A stretch of DNA of 5,401 nucleotides, taken from Oscillospiraceae bacterium. Its GTDB lineage: Bacteria; Bacillota; Clostridia; Oscillospirales; Ruminococcaceae. Each line of letters opens with the position of its first letter. Position 1 is the first letter of the stretch. This document shows positions 1 to 5,401 of the stretch, in pieces. The translations under genes and the position numbers were made by a program. The notes below the pieces were generated by a model. That model saw nothing but the letters and a program-made list of their open reading frames with translations, made no database searches and was not told where the DNA came from. The stretch lies in the NCBI GenBank assembly GCA_004556975.1, contig SFFD01000055.1:1-5401 (forward strand), read 5' to 3'.

Positions 1-1
1 A

Positions 2-535
2 TCGTCAATCCGCCCGAATATTGCCGCAATCGCTAACCATCAATGTGCAAACAAAGCGGCAGAAATCATCAATCATGCCATTTTGTCAGAACTTGATTCT
101 GCAGGTGAACTTATTGAAAACGCCGTAAAAATAAATTATTTACCAAACGGAAAAATATCCTCCGTTGTATCAAACGGATATTTTTTAAGCATAACCAAAG
201 AGCAAATTTCAAAAAGACTTATCACAGAGTTTTCAGACGCAAAAAGCATACGCACAAATGTTTATCTTGGAGCTGTTTTGGGAATTCCCGCCTTATCCGA
301 CGGACCCAGAATACCTATCTACATATATGCTGTGGGAATGCCGGAAACGGAAATTTCGGGTACGCTTATCACCACGGGAATAAATCAGAGTATATACAGA
401 ATAACCCTTACTTACTCTGCTGAAATAACATCGCTGATAGCTTTTCACCGTATAAGTACAGTTGTTACCGATGAAATTGTTCTTGCAGAAATTGTTTTCA
501 GCGGCGAGGTTCCGCAGGTGGTTATAAACAGATGA
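2..535 (+). CDS. yunB: Sporulation protein YunB family, 3' part (N-terminus outside window)
   Basis: The frame is open from the left edge and gives 177 residues before the TGA at 533-535. A TTG at 83 is a possible internal start, but the residues before it (ending ...AAEIINHAI) fit the family, so the gene starts outside the window. Recognition rests on the YunB C-terminal pattern: a YLGAVLG stretch, then SDGPRIPIYIYAVG (GPRIP from window codon 101), then the GINQ motif (from codon 126) followed by alternating beta-strand residues, and a final VLAEIVFSGEVPQ segment. In Bacillus subtilis YunB is about 250 residues with an N-terminal membrane anchor and is made under sigma-E in the mother cell during sporulation; its biochemical role is not settled. 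The missing N-terminal third should hold the membrane segment. The gene looks more A/T-rich than the large gene downstream and is probably not co-transcribed with it, because a separate promoter lies between them. Family assignment is from remembered motifs, not a search. Confidence 0.85.
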   Translation, partial: SSIRPNIAAIANHQCANKAAEIINHAILSELDSAGELIENAVKINYLPNGKISSVVSNGYFLSITKEQISKRLITEFSDAKSIRTNVYLGAVLGIPALSDGPRIPIYIYAVGMPETEISGTLITTGINQSIYRITLTYSAEITSLIAFHRISTVVTDEIVLAEIVFSGEVPQVVINR

Positions 536-561
536 ACGCGCTTCGCCTTTGTGCCTGTTGT

Positions 562-586
562 AAATATTATAGAATATTTGTTTTCT
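562..586 (+). terminator. Possible weak terminator after the yunB-like gene
   Basis: A perfect 7-bp inverted repeat, AAATATT (562-568) and AATATTT (573-579) with a 4-base loop, is followed by a T-rich run (GTTTTCTT). It lies 27 bases after the stop codon, where a terminator is expected. The stem is entirely A-T, so it would be weak and could be a chance repeat in A/T-rich DNA. Confidence 0.22.
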
Positions 587-590
587 TATA

Positions 591-619
591 TTGAAAAAAG
601 TTACAAACAATGATATAAT
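591..619 (+). promoter_or_regulatory. Sigma-A-type promoter for the riboswitch transcript
   Basis: TTGAAA at 591-596 (five of six bases of the -35 consensus) and a perfect TATAAT at 614-619 are separated by exactly 17 bases. A TGA directly before the -10 gives an approximate extended -10 element. Transcription would start near 626-628, about 40 bases before the first helix of the riboswitch, so the aptamer sits near the 5' end of the RNA. No operator for a protein regulator was seen; control appears to act on the RNA. Confidence 0.8.
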
Positions 620-664
620 AAATTTGTAGAAGTGCGTTTATGCTTCGCTCTGAAAACTAAATAA

Positions 665-787
665 CAAACGAAAAGCCCGTGCAAAGCACGGAAGCGTTGG
701 AATGGGGTCAAAATCCCCGCGAGTGGGTCACTGTGAGGCCTTTTGCCGCTGCAAAAGGATAAGTCAGATACAATTGTTTTTCGTTTG
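665..787 (+). promoter_or_regulatory. Cobalamin (vitamin B12) riboswitch aptamer, compact form
   Basis: A 10-bp closing helix (P1) forms between CAAACGAAAA (665-674) and TTTTCGTTTG (778-787). Inside it are the hallmarks of cobalamin riboswitches. A GGAAT element (699-703) is followed by a GGGG-tcaaaat-CCCC hairpin (704-718), matching the conserved GGTGAAAATCC-type loop. Next comes GGTCACTGTGA (726-736), corresponding to the CCGCCACTGTGA box, and finally AAGTCAGATAC (761-771), corresponding to the AGTCAGGATAC box. Extra stems are CCGTGC-AAA-GCACGG (677-691) and CTTTTGC-CGCT-GCAAAAG (740-757). Only about 24 bases separate the CACTGTGA and AGTCAG boxes, so the large peripheral domain of classical adenosylcobalamin riboswitches is reduced to one hairpin. 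Which cobalamin form is preferred cannot be decided by eye. The RNA precedes a gene for a protein with a transcobalamin-like domain, which supports the call. Confidence 0.87.
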
Positions 788-845
788 CGACTCTTGCCTT
801 AACCGAGTTGTTCGCATATTTCAAAGTGCTTTCGCCATCTCGGTT
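786..845 (+). promoter_or_regulatory. Riboswitch expression platform: candidate antiterminator and competing hairpin
   Basis: AACCGAG (801-807) is exactly complementary to CTCGGTT (839-845). The second element lies in the loop of the downstream terminator, and the pairing would enclose the terminator's 5' arm (823-833), so it should hinder terminator folding. A second hairpin is possible between TGCGACTC (786-793) and GAG (805-807) plus TCGCA (812-816), with a 4-base bulge. It would tie up part of AACCGAG and abuts the 3' strand of P1. Together these suggest a switch: without ligand the 801-807/839-845 pairing blocks termination; with ligand P1 is stabilised and the terminator forms. The pairings are seen; the order of events is inferred. 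Confidence 0.5.
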
Positions 846-865
846 TGGGAAAGCACTTTTTATTT
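823..865 (+). terminator. Intrinsic terminator of the cobalamin riboswitch
   Basis: A perfect 11-bp stem forms between AAAGTGCTTTC (823-833) and GAAAGCACTTT (849-859) around a 15-base loop, followed by a T-rich run (TTTTTATTT, 857-865). It starts 36 bases after the aptamer's closing helix and over 200 bases before the start codon. This is the position expected for a transcriptional OFF switch that stops the message early when cobalamin is plentiful. Confidence 0.85.
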
Positions 866-1054
866 GGTAAAAAACGTTTCAGAAAGGCAAACTACATATT
901 GAGAGGAGGATTTTTTAGCAAAATAAATCAGAGCCGCTTCGCAGCAAATGCACCATACAATAATGCTTTCTTAAACCGCGATGCTATTTTCTTCGTGGTT
1001 TGAAAAACAATCGGTTTCTTGCTCTGCACGGCGGACGTCGTGCAAATATTATGC
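866..1054 (+). other. Long second leader between riboswitch terminator and start of the large gene
   Basis: No gene is supported here. The stretch has a Shine-Dalgarno-like GAGAGGAGGA (901-910) with no ATG, GTG or TTG at a usable distance. It also has a hairpin of 9 bp including one G-T pair (AAACCGCGA 973-981 with TCGTGGTTT 993-1001, extendable to 11 bp), an alternative AAACCG/CGGTTT pairing (973-978 with 1012-1017), and a 6-bp hairpin TGCACG/CGTGCA (1025-1030 with 1039-1044) that ends 10 bases before the ribosome binding site. These may affect RNA stability or translation, or may be incidental. Confidence 0.4.
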
Positions 1055-1063
1055 AAGGAGTGA
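1055..1063 (+). promoter_or_regulatory. Ribosome binding site of the large surface-protein gene
   Basis: AAGGAGTGA matches the anti-Shine-Dalgarno complement closely, with 9 bases between its end and the ATG at 1073. Its last three bases (TGA, 1061-1063) are an in-frame stop just upstream of the coding frame, which excludes any earlier start and fixes the ATG at 1073. Confidence 0.85.
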
Positions 1064-1072
1064 ATACTAAAA

Positions 1073-4000
1073 ATGTTCTCTAAAAGATTTATTTCCCTGC
1101 TGCTTGCCGTTTTGATGGTGGCTTCGCTTTTCCCCGTATATGCGTTCGCGGCAAGTAAAACCTTTGATGAATTTTTCGAAGGACTTCCGCTTATCGCGGA
1201 AACGGAACCCGGCAGCCCGAGCAGTACGAAAAAGTGGAAGGTTGCTACCCTTGACGGCGAGGATGTTCTGAAAAGCGGAAATGCCGGAAAAGACGGCTCA
1301 AGCAGCACCCTTCAGCTTACCATGACCGGCGACGCCGCGCTCACCTTTGAATACAAGGTTTCCACCGAAGCGAAGTGCGACAAGGTGAACATTACAAAAG
1401 GCTCCGAAACGCTTGTCAAGGATGCCAGCGGCGAAATTGACTGGACAACCCTCGTCGTTGACGCCAAAAGCGGCGATGTCATAACCATCACTTACAAAAA
1501 AGACTACTCCGGCAAAGATGGCGACGACTGCGTTTATGTGCGCAATTTCTCCGCCGGATCTCCCCTCACCCTTACCCTCCACGCCAACAACGGTACGGAT
1601 GAAACCGTCGCCCAAAGCATTTACGGCGGCAAGGGCAAGATAAAGACAAACCCCTTTACCTGCGAAGGAAAAGTATTCGCCGGTTGGGCGCTCTCTGCCG
1701 AAGGCGAAGCAGTCTACGCAGACGGCGGCACAATCGAAATGGATACCGACACCGACCTCTATGCGGTGTGGTCCGGAGCATTTACCGTCACCTTCGATTA
1801 TAACGACGGTAAAACCGCGGACAAGGCCGTTCAGGTTCCGCAGAACACCGCTATCGGAAGCGCAATTCCCGCAAGCCCCACCAGACAAGGTTATACCTTT
1901 GCGGGTTGGTTTAACGGTGAAAATCAGCTTTCCGCAGAAACGGTTATAAATGCGGATGTGACCTATACCGCAAAGTGGGAGCCTATCACCTACACCATTT
2001 CCTTTAACCGCAACGGCGGCGAAGGCAGCATGGACAACATCACCGCCGCCTATGATGAAGAGGTTGTTCTTCCGCTTAATACCTTTACCAAAGCGGGCTA
2101 TGATTTTCTCGGCTGGAACACATCCAACACCAAAACCGCAAAATATAAGGACGGCGAAACCGTAAAAAACCTTGCCGACAGCGCATACAAAACCGTTTCG
2201 CTTTATGCTGTATGGCGCGGAAAAGCCGTTGCCGTAACCGTTGACCCGAACTATCCCGGCGCAGAGGTTATCCACCGCACCGGCGCAGTGGGCGAAAACT
2301 ACAACTACATCATCACCGAGAGCGGTACCGTTAAATACAGCTCCATAGCCGATCCGGTTCGCACCGGCTATATCTTCCAAGGCTGGTTTGACGCAGCCGA
2401 AGGCGGAAATGAAATTTCCGTTTCGTACAAATTTGACGCAGACGATGCGGCAAACGGCGTTACTATGTACGCCCATTGGCAAAAGGGCATTACCGTTCAC
2501 TTTGACGGTAACGGCTACAAAACGTCCATAAACGACAAAACTGTCGCTCCGGACAAGGTTTACAAGAACCTGCCGTACCTCACAAATAGCTATTTCCCCG
2601 CAAACAAGGCTCTTGACGGCTGGTATATCAAAAATGCCGACGGCTCTTTCGGCGAAAAAGTAACCGAAAGCACGGTTTTCTCCGGCGACGAGGTTACTCT
2701 TATCGCAAAGTGGCGCGATTATCAGTACATAATCAAATTCAATATCAAGTACAGCGACAAATCCTCTGTTACCGGAACAATGCCCGACCAGGCAGCTTTC
2801 TTCGGCGTTGATACCGTGCTCAACAAATGCGCATATTCCCGCTCCGGCTACGATTTTAAGGGTTGGGCAACCAGCTCCTACGGCAGCAACATCGCTTACG
2901 CAGACGGCGCTATTATAAACCGCCCGTTCGAGGAAGGCGATTATTGGGAAGACGGCAGCGAGGACGGCGAAATCTTTAACCTCTACGCCGTATGGGAAGA
3001 AGCTCTTAGCGACGAGGAAAAAGCCGCAAGGCAGAAGCTTGATGCCGCAGAAAAGGCCATTTCCGGCACCTTCAACCCAAAATACGGCGTTGACACCAAT
3101 GCGCTCACCATGATAAACGCAAAGCTTGCGGCTGCCGGCATCACCGACGTCACAGTATCCATGAAGAGCGCCGAATACAGCAGCTATAACCATGTCGGTA
3201 TCGCCGCAGACGGCACTCTTCAGTACAAATGGAACGAAAACGGATCCACCTCCTCCGCACCCGGCTCCGTTCGTCCCACCGTTGTGCTTACCTACGGCAA
3301 ATATACCAAGGAAAGCACCGAATGCCTGTTCTCCATGGGACTTGACGAAGCGAAAGCCATGGCTGCGCTTAATAAGCTTGCCTCCAGAGTTTCCGTTCCC
3401 GGAAGCGTCAACGACAGCACCACAATAACCTCCCTCCCCCAGTATATTCTTAAAGAGGGCGTTGACGAATCCAAGGTTGACTATAATGAGTCCGATGACA
3501 TAGAGCTTTGGGCAACGGCAAATTGGCAGAGCAGCAACACCGCGGTAATTTCCGTAAACAAGGATAATTCCAAGCTGTTCGCCCCCTACAAGGTAACCGT
3601 TACCCGCCCGTCCTCCGGCATTGCAAAGGTTACTCTTACTCTAACCATTACTTATAACGGCAGAGAAGACCTCAAGGTAACCAAGGTATATAATGTAAAT
3701 GTATTTCCCGAAATTGTAGTCAAAGAGGTTGACTATCAAAAGGTTCTCGAGGAAGCGCTCAAGACCCTTAAAAATCCGAGAAACGGTGAAGCTATCGACC
3801 CCAAAGCCGTAGCAAGCGATATTCAGTTCCCCACCACCCGCGATATTGAAAAAATCACCCTCCGTGACTATAACGAGTATTTCAACGGAAAATACACTCC
3901 TGTTTTAATCACCAGCAGCAACGAGGATGTTATTGTTTCCACCGGAACATACAATGTCGCCCGTGCGCGCACCTATCGCCCGCTTCCCGGAAGCGATAAT

Positions 4001-5401
4001 GCTGATGTAACAGTAACTGTATATATTCTCGATCGTCCCAGCGGTACAGGCGACGCAGTGGGCGAGCCTCTTGCAAAGGTTGAGCTTCATTTCACCGTTC
4101 TTGCCTTTACTCAAAATGAGCTTGACGATGCAGCCGCTTTTATGAAGAAGGTCTGCACCGAGGAGGTTTATTGGCAGGGCATTAAGAAGGCAAACTCCGC
4201 AAAGGATAATGTCACCGGCGATATGTGGAGCTTCATTGAAATCGTTCCCGACGGCGACGGATATAAATTTATCCGCAACATGAACGATTATAACTTCAAC
4301 GGCGTTGAAGCCGACGATATAGACGGATGGGAAGCCGCCGAAAAGTATCGCTGCTTCCGTTCAAGCGTGCCCTCCGTTGTGCAAAGCGAAAATCTCTTTG
4401 TAACCAAGCCCGAATATGATACCAAGGTAAAGATAGACAGCGTTCTTTCCTATACCGAGTATGCGAAATATTATGAAAAATTCAAGGATGATCCGAACTA
4501 CGCACAGTTTGCACAGTTCTACAAGCAGCCCATATTCACGGTAGTGACCGTAAAGGGCGAAAAAGGCGCGAACCCCTCCACCAAGGAAATAAGCGTAACC
4601 GTAAATGTTACCGGCAGCACCTTCGAAGCCTCCTTCGCCGATCTTTCCAAGCCCTATACCTGTATGAACGATGAATACAAGACTGCGGCGAACGCAGTAT
4701 TCTCCGTTCTTGAGGCAAACGGCTACACCGTTTCCGGCAGCGAAAGCTATGTGACCGGAATTACCGACAAAAACGGCGTAGCACTTAGTTCCGGCGACGA
4801 AAAGCACGGTCCATGGTCCGGCTGGATGTTCAAGGTGAACGGAGCCGCCCCTATGCTTGACTCCACCACCTATGCGCGACTTGACCAGTACATTCTTAAA
4901 GAAAACGATGTAATCACATTCTACTATGTGGATTGTCCCACCGACGACGGCAACCATATTCCCTCCGCTTCCGACCCGACTGTTTGCTCCGTTTGCGGAG
5001 GACATATTCCCGCGGTCACCACAACCTATGTATGGAACGACAATAACTCCGAATGCACCGCAACCGCAACCAGAAACGGCGTTGTTACCGCCACCGAAAC
5101 CGCAAAATCCACAATGACCGTTGTAAAAGCTGCCACCTGCACCGAAAAAGGACAGGTTAAGTTCACGGTCGAATTCCAAAACGCGGCATTCTCCAAACAG
5201 GAAAAAACCATCGACACCGATCCTCTCAACCACGGCTGGAACGCTCCCACCTACGAGTGGAAAGAAATTTCCGGCGGCTATGAATGCACCGCTAAGCGCG
5301 TGTGCAAGCACGACGCAAGCCATGTGGAAACCGATAAAGCAACCGTCACTTATGCGGAAATCACCCCCGCTACCTGCCTTGTGAACGGCGAAGGAAGATA
5401 C
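1073..5401 (+). CDS. Secreted InlB B-repeat/DUF4430 multi-domain surface protein, riboswitch-controlled (3' end outside window)
   Basis: The frame runs 1443 codons from ATG 1073 to the last base without a stop. The N-terminus (MFSKRF, then a hydrophobic core, then VYAFA) is a Sec signal peptide, with likely cleavage after Ala26; there is no lipobox Cys. Domains in order: beta-sandwich-like module (about 55-163), six B-repeats (165-641), degenerate Ig-like modules (645-1181), a DUF4430/transcobalamin-like domain (about 1195-1287) with WMFKVNG at 1251-1257, a short CxxC segment (Cys1305, Cys1308), and Cys-containing tandem repeats to the edge. No catalytic domain was recognised. Such proteins are exported and usually held at the wall by a C-terminal anchor, which would lie beyond the window. 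The cobalamin riboswitch upstream, together with the transcobalamin-like domain, suggests a surface corrinoid-binding role; this is inference. An adhesin whose DUF4430 domain binds something else is the alternative. No frameshift is seen: domain spacing stays continuous throughout. Confidence 0.95.
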   Translation, partial: MFSKRFISLLLAVLMVASLFPVYAFAASKTFDEFFEGLPLIAETEPGSPSSTKKWKVATLDGEDVLKSGNAGKDGSSSTLQLTMTGDAALTFEYKVSTEAKCDKVNITKGSETLVKDASGEIDWTTLVVDAKSGDVITITYKKDYSGKDGDDCVYVRNFSAGSPLTLTLHANNGTDETVAQSIYGGKGKIKTNPFTCEGKVFAGWALSAEGEAVYADGGTIEMDTDTDLYAVWSGAFTVTFDYNDGKTADKAVQVPQNTAIGSAIPASPTRQGYTFAGWFNGENQLSAETVINADVTYTAKWEPITYTISFNRNGGEGSMDNITAAYDEEVVLPLNTFTKAGYDFLGWNTSNTKTAKYKDGETVKNLADSAYKTVSLYAVWRGKAVAVTVDPNYPGAEVIHRTGAVGENYNYIITESGTVKYSSIADPVRTGYIFQGWFDAAEGGNEISVSYKFDADDAANGVTMYAHWQKGITVHFDGNGYKTSINDKTVAPDKVYKNLPYLTNSYFPANKALDGWYIKNADGSFGEKVTESTVFSGDEVTLIAKWRDYQYIIKFNIKYSDKSSVTGTMPDQAAFFGVDTVLNKCAYSRSGYDFKGWATSSYGSNIAYADGAIINRPFEEGDYWEDGSEDGEIFNLYAVWEEALSDEEKAARQKLDAAEKAISGTFNPKYGVDTNALTMINAKLAAAGITDVTVSMKSAEYSSYNHVGIAADGTLQYKWNENGSTSSAPGSVRPTVVLTYGKYTKESTECLFSMGLDEAKAMAALNKLASRVSVPGSVNDSTTITSLPQYILKEGVDESKVDYNESDDIELWATANWQSSNTAVISVNKDNSKLFAPYKVTVTRPSSGIAKVTLTLTITYNGREDLKVTKVYNVNVFPEIVVKEVDYQKVLEEALKTLKNPRNGEAIDPKAVASDIQFPTTRDIEKITLRDYNEYFNGKYTPVLITSSNEDVIVSTGTYNVARARTYRPLPGSDNADVTVTVYILDRPSGTGDAVGEPLAKVELHFTVLAFTQNELDDAAAFMKKVCTEEVYWQGIKKANSAKDNVTGDMWSFIEIVPDGDGYKFIRNMNDYNFNGVEADDIDGWEAAEKYRCFRSSVPSVVQSENLFVTKPEYDTKVKIDSVLSYTEYAKYYEKFKDDPNYAQFAQFYKQPIFTVVTVKGEKGANPSTKEISVTVNVTGSTFEASFADLSKPYTCMNDEYKTAANAVFSVLEANGYTVSGSESYVTGITDKNGVALSSGDEKHGPWSGWMFKVNGAAPMLDSTTYARLDQYILKENDVITFYYVDCPTDDGNHIPSASDPTVCSVCGGHIPAVTTTYVWNDNNSECTATATRNGVVTATETAKSTMTVVKAATCTEKGQVKFTVEFQNAAFSKQEKTIDTDPLNHGWNAPTYEWKEISGGYECTAKRVCKHDASHVETDKATVTYAEITPATCLVNGEGRY
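1235..1561 (+). other. N-terminal beta-sandwich-like domain of the surface protein (residues about 55-163)
   Basis: The segment from KWKVATLDG to CVYVRNF has the rhythm of a beta-sandwich module common in bacterial surface proteins: TFEYKVSTE (91-99), a Trp after a SGEIDW turn (Trp124), and TYKKDYSGKDGDD before CVYV (about 140-156). The family pattern is roughly F-x-W/Y-x-V-S-S-E ... W ... Y-x-K-D-x-S ... D. Cys102 and Cys153 could form a disulfide outside the cell. Such modules are often placed near ligand- or glycan-binding parts, but no specific ligand can be named. Confidence 0.5.
1565..2995 (+). repeat. Six InlB-type B-repeats (Listeria-Bacteroides repeat) in the surface protein
   Basis: Six divergent beta-grasp-like repeats occupy residues 165-233, 237-302, 305-381, 386-469, 473-547 and 550-641. 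Most start with a strand of the V/I-x-F-D/N type followed by an N-G-like turn (for example TFDYNDG, SFNRNGG, HFDGNG). They have a central GY-x-F-x-GW motif (GYTFAGW, GYDFLGW, GYIFQGW, GYDFKGW) and end in an A-x-W motif (YAVW, TAKW, YAVW, YAHW, IAKW, YAVW). The first and fifth have degenerate centres (KVFAGW, KALDGW). Lengths of 66-92 residues reflect insertions, the longest an acidic one in the sixth. The family occurs in internalins and many gut Firmicute surface proteins as stalk or adhesion modules. The copies differ strongly, so they look old rather than recently duplicated. Confidence 0.92.
3005..4615 (+). other. Helical spacer and degenerate Ig-like modules of the surface protein (residues about 645-1181)
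   Basis: The block opens with a charged helix (LSDEEKAARQKLDAAEKAI, 645-663) and continues through about four modules that each pair a short helical lead-in with beta strands. The second (about 757-879) shows the clearest Ig-like signature: WQSSNTAVISV from 818 and paired strands TLTLTITYNG and KVYNVNVFP. The third (about 881-1012) repeats the plan with ITSSNEDVIVS and VELHFTVLAF. The fourth (about 1013-1181) begins ELDDAAAFMKKV, then has DNVTGDMWSF (1045-1054), RCFRSSVPSVV (1093-1103), ENLFVTKPEYDT and closing strands TVVTVKG and EISVTVNVTG. This resembles the atrophied bacterial Ig-like modules common before DUF4430 in Clostridia surface proteins; that family link is from memory. The likely role is a structural stalk presenting the next domain. 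Confidence 0.65.
4655..4933 (+). other. DUF4430 / transcobalamin-like C-terminal domain (residues about 1195-1287)
   Basis: The segment has a helical lead (AANAVFSVLEANGYTV, from 1206), a turn with ITDKNGVALSSGD, the signature PWSGWMFKVNG (1247-1257), a loop with MLDSTTYARL, and the closing LKENDVITFYYVD (1275-1287). The W-x3-VNG plus G/N-D-x-I-x-F-x-Y-V pattern is characteristic of DUF4430. That family is classified with the C-terminal beta domain of transcobalamin and intrinsic factor, which covers one face of cobalamin. The alpha-barrel domain of the animal proteins is not seen here. Trp1248, Trp1251, Tyr1284 and Tyr1285 are visible aromatic candidates for ligand contact, but binding residues are not established. 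Confidence 0.85.
4985..5401 (+). repeat. CxxC segment and tandem Cys-containing surface repeats (continue beyond window)
   Basis: After the DUF4430 domain comes a CSVCGGH segment (Cys1305, Cys1308), then two related modules of about 75-79 residues. Their landmarks align: TTYVW (1317-1321) with PTYEW (1392-1396), ECTA (1327-1330) with ECTA (1404-1407), and KAATC (1352-1356) with TPATC (1431-1435). A VEFQNAAFSKQEKT stretch (1366-1379) closes the first. The second has a CKHDASH element (1411-1417) that the first replaces with a Cys-free RNGVVTATE stretch. Modules of this kind form long extracellular stalks in Clostridia surface proteins. The second copy is cut by the window edge, so more copies and a wall anchor may follow. 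Confidence 0.7.

Noticed and set aside
293..610. Antisense open frame of 105 codons opposite the yunB-like gene
   Set aside because: The sense frame matches YunB motifs, and the antisense frame crosses the promoter at 591-619 without any recognised domain.
702..902. Plus-strand open frame of 66 codons inside the riboswitch and terminator
   Set aside because: It lies over the conserved aptamer and the terminator hairpin, so conservation here is explained by RNA structure; no ribosome binding site or protein family was seen.
899..927. Possible second promoter (TTGAGA, 17 bases, AATAAA) after the terminator
   Set aside because: The -10 matches only four of six bases and the -35 partly overlaps a Shine-Dalgarno-like run. 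A promoter here would also bypass the riboswitch. Too weak to call.
1051..1083. ATG at 1051 as an alternative start or small upstream peptide
   Set aside because: It is in another frame, ends after ten codons, and contains the ribosome binding site itself; no upstream site supports it.
540..1127. Heptamer GCTTCGC occurring four times (540, 642, 936, 1121)
   Set aside because: The copies are irregularly spaced, have no shared flanks, and one lies in coding sequence for the signal peptide. It looks like chance or general word bias rather than an element.
928..1308. Antisense open frame of 126 codons over the leader and signal-peptide region
   Set aside because: It overlaps the ribosome binding site and start of a well-supported gene on the other strand, and shows no recognisable domain.
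1298..3193. Long antisense open frame of 631 codons opposite the large gene
   Set aside because: It is a shadow. The sense frame rarely uses TTA, CTA and TCA codons, which keeps the opposite strand open. The antisense product shows no recognisable domain, while the sense product has clear ordered B-repeats.
4361..5323. Antisense open frame of 320 codons rich in Gly, Cys and Phe
   Set aside because: Same shadow effect opposite the DUF4430 and C-terminal repeat region. It has no domain and its composition is typical of reverse-complement translation.

Overview
The window looks like chromosomal DNA from an endospore-forming Firmicute, probably an anaerobic, gut-type member of the Clostridia. 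Three things point there: a sporulation gene of the YunB family at the left edge, a strong sigma-A-type promoter, and a very large secreted protein built from InlB-type B-repeats and Clostridia-style surface modules. The genus cannot be told from the sequence alone.

Layout, left to right, all on the plus strand. Positions 2-535 hold the 3' part of a YunB-like sporulation gene that begins outside the window. A 537-base intergenic region follows (536-1072). It carries a near-consensus promoter (591-619), a compact cobalamin-type riboswitch aptamer (about 665-787), an expression platform ending in a strong intrinsic terminator (823-865), and a further leader of about 200 bases with hairpins before the ribosome binding site (1055-1063). 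From the ATG at 1073 a single reading frame stays open to the last base (1443 codons, no stop), so the C-terminus lies beyond the window.

The large protein has a Sec signal peptide (residues 1-26), a beta-sandwich-like N-terminal domain, six InlB/Listeria-Bacteroides B-repeats (about 165-641), a series of degenerate Ig-like modules (about 645-1181), a DUF4430/transcobalamin-like C-terminal domain (about 1195-1287), and the start of a tandem Cys-containing repeat region that runs off the edge.

The main biological reading is that a cobalamin riboswitch controls an exported, multi-domain protein carrying a transcobalamin-like beta domain. The regulator and the domain point independently to the same ligand class. 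This suggests a cell-surface protein that captures corrinoids when vitamin B12 is scarce. The function is inferred; cobalamin binding is not shown by the sequence. The long antisense open frames opposite this gene are shadows of its codon usage.
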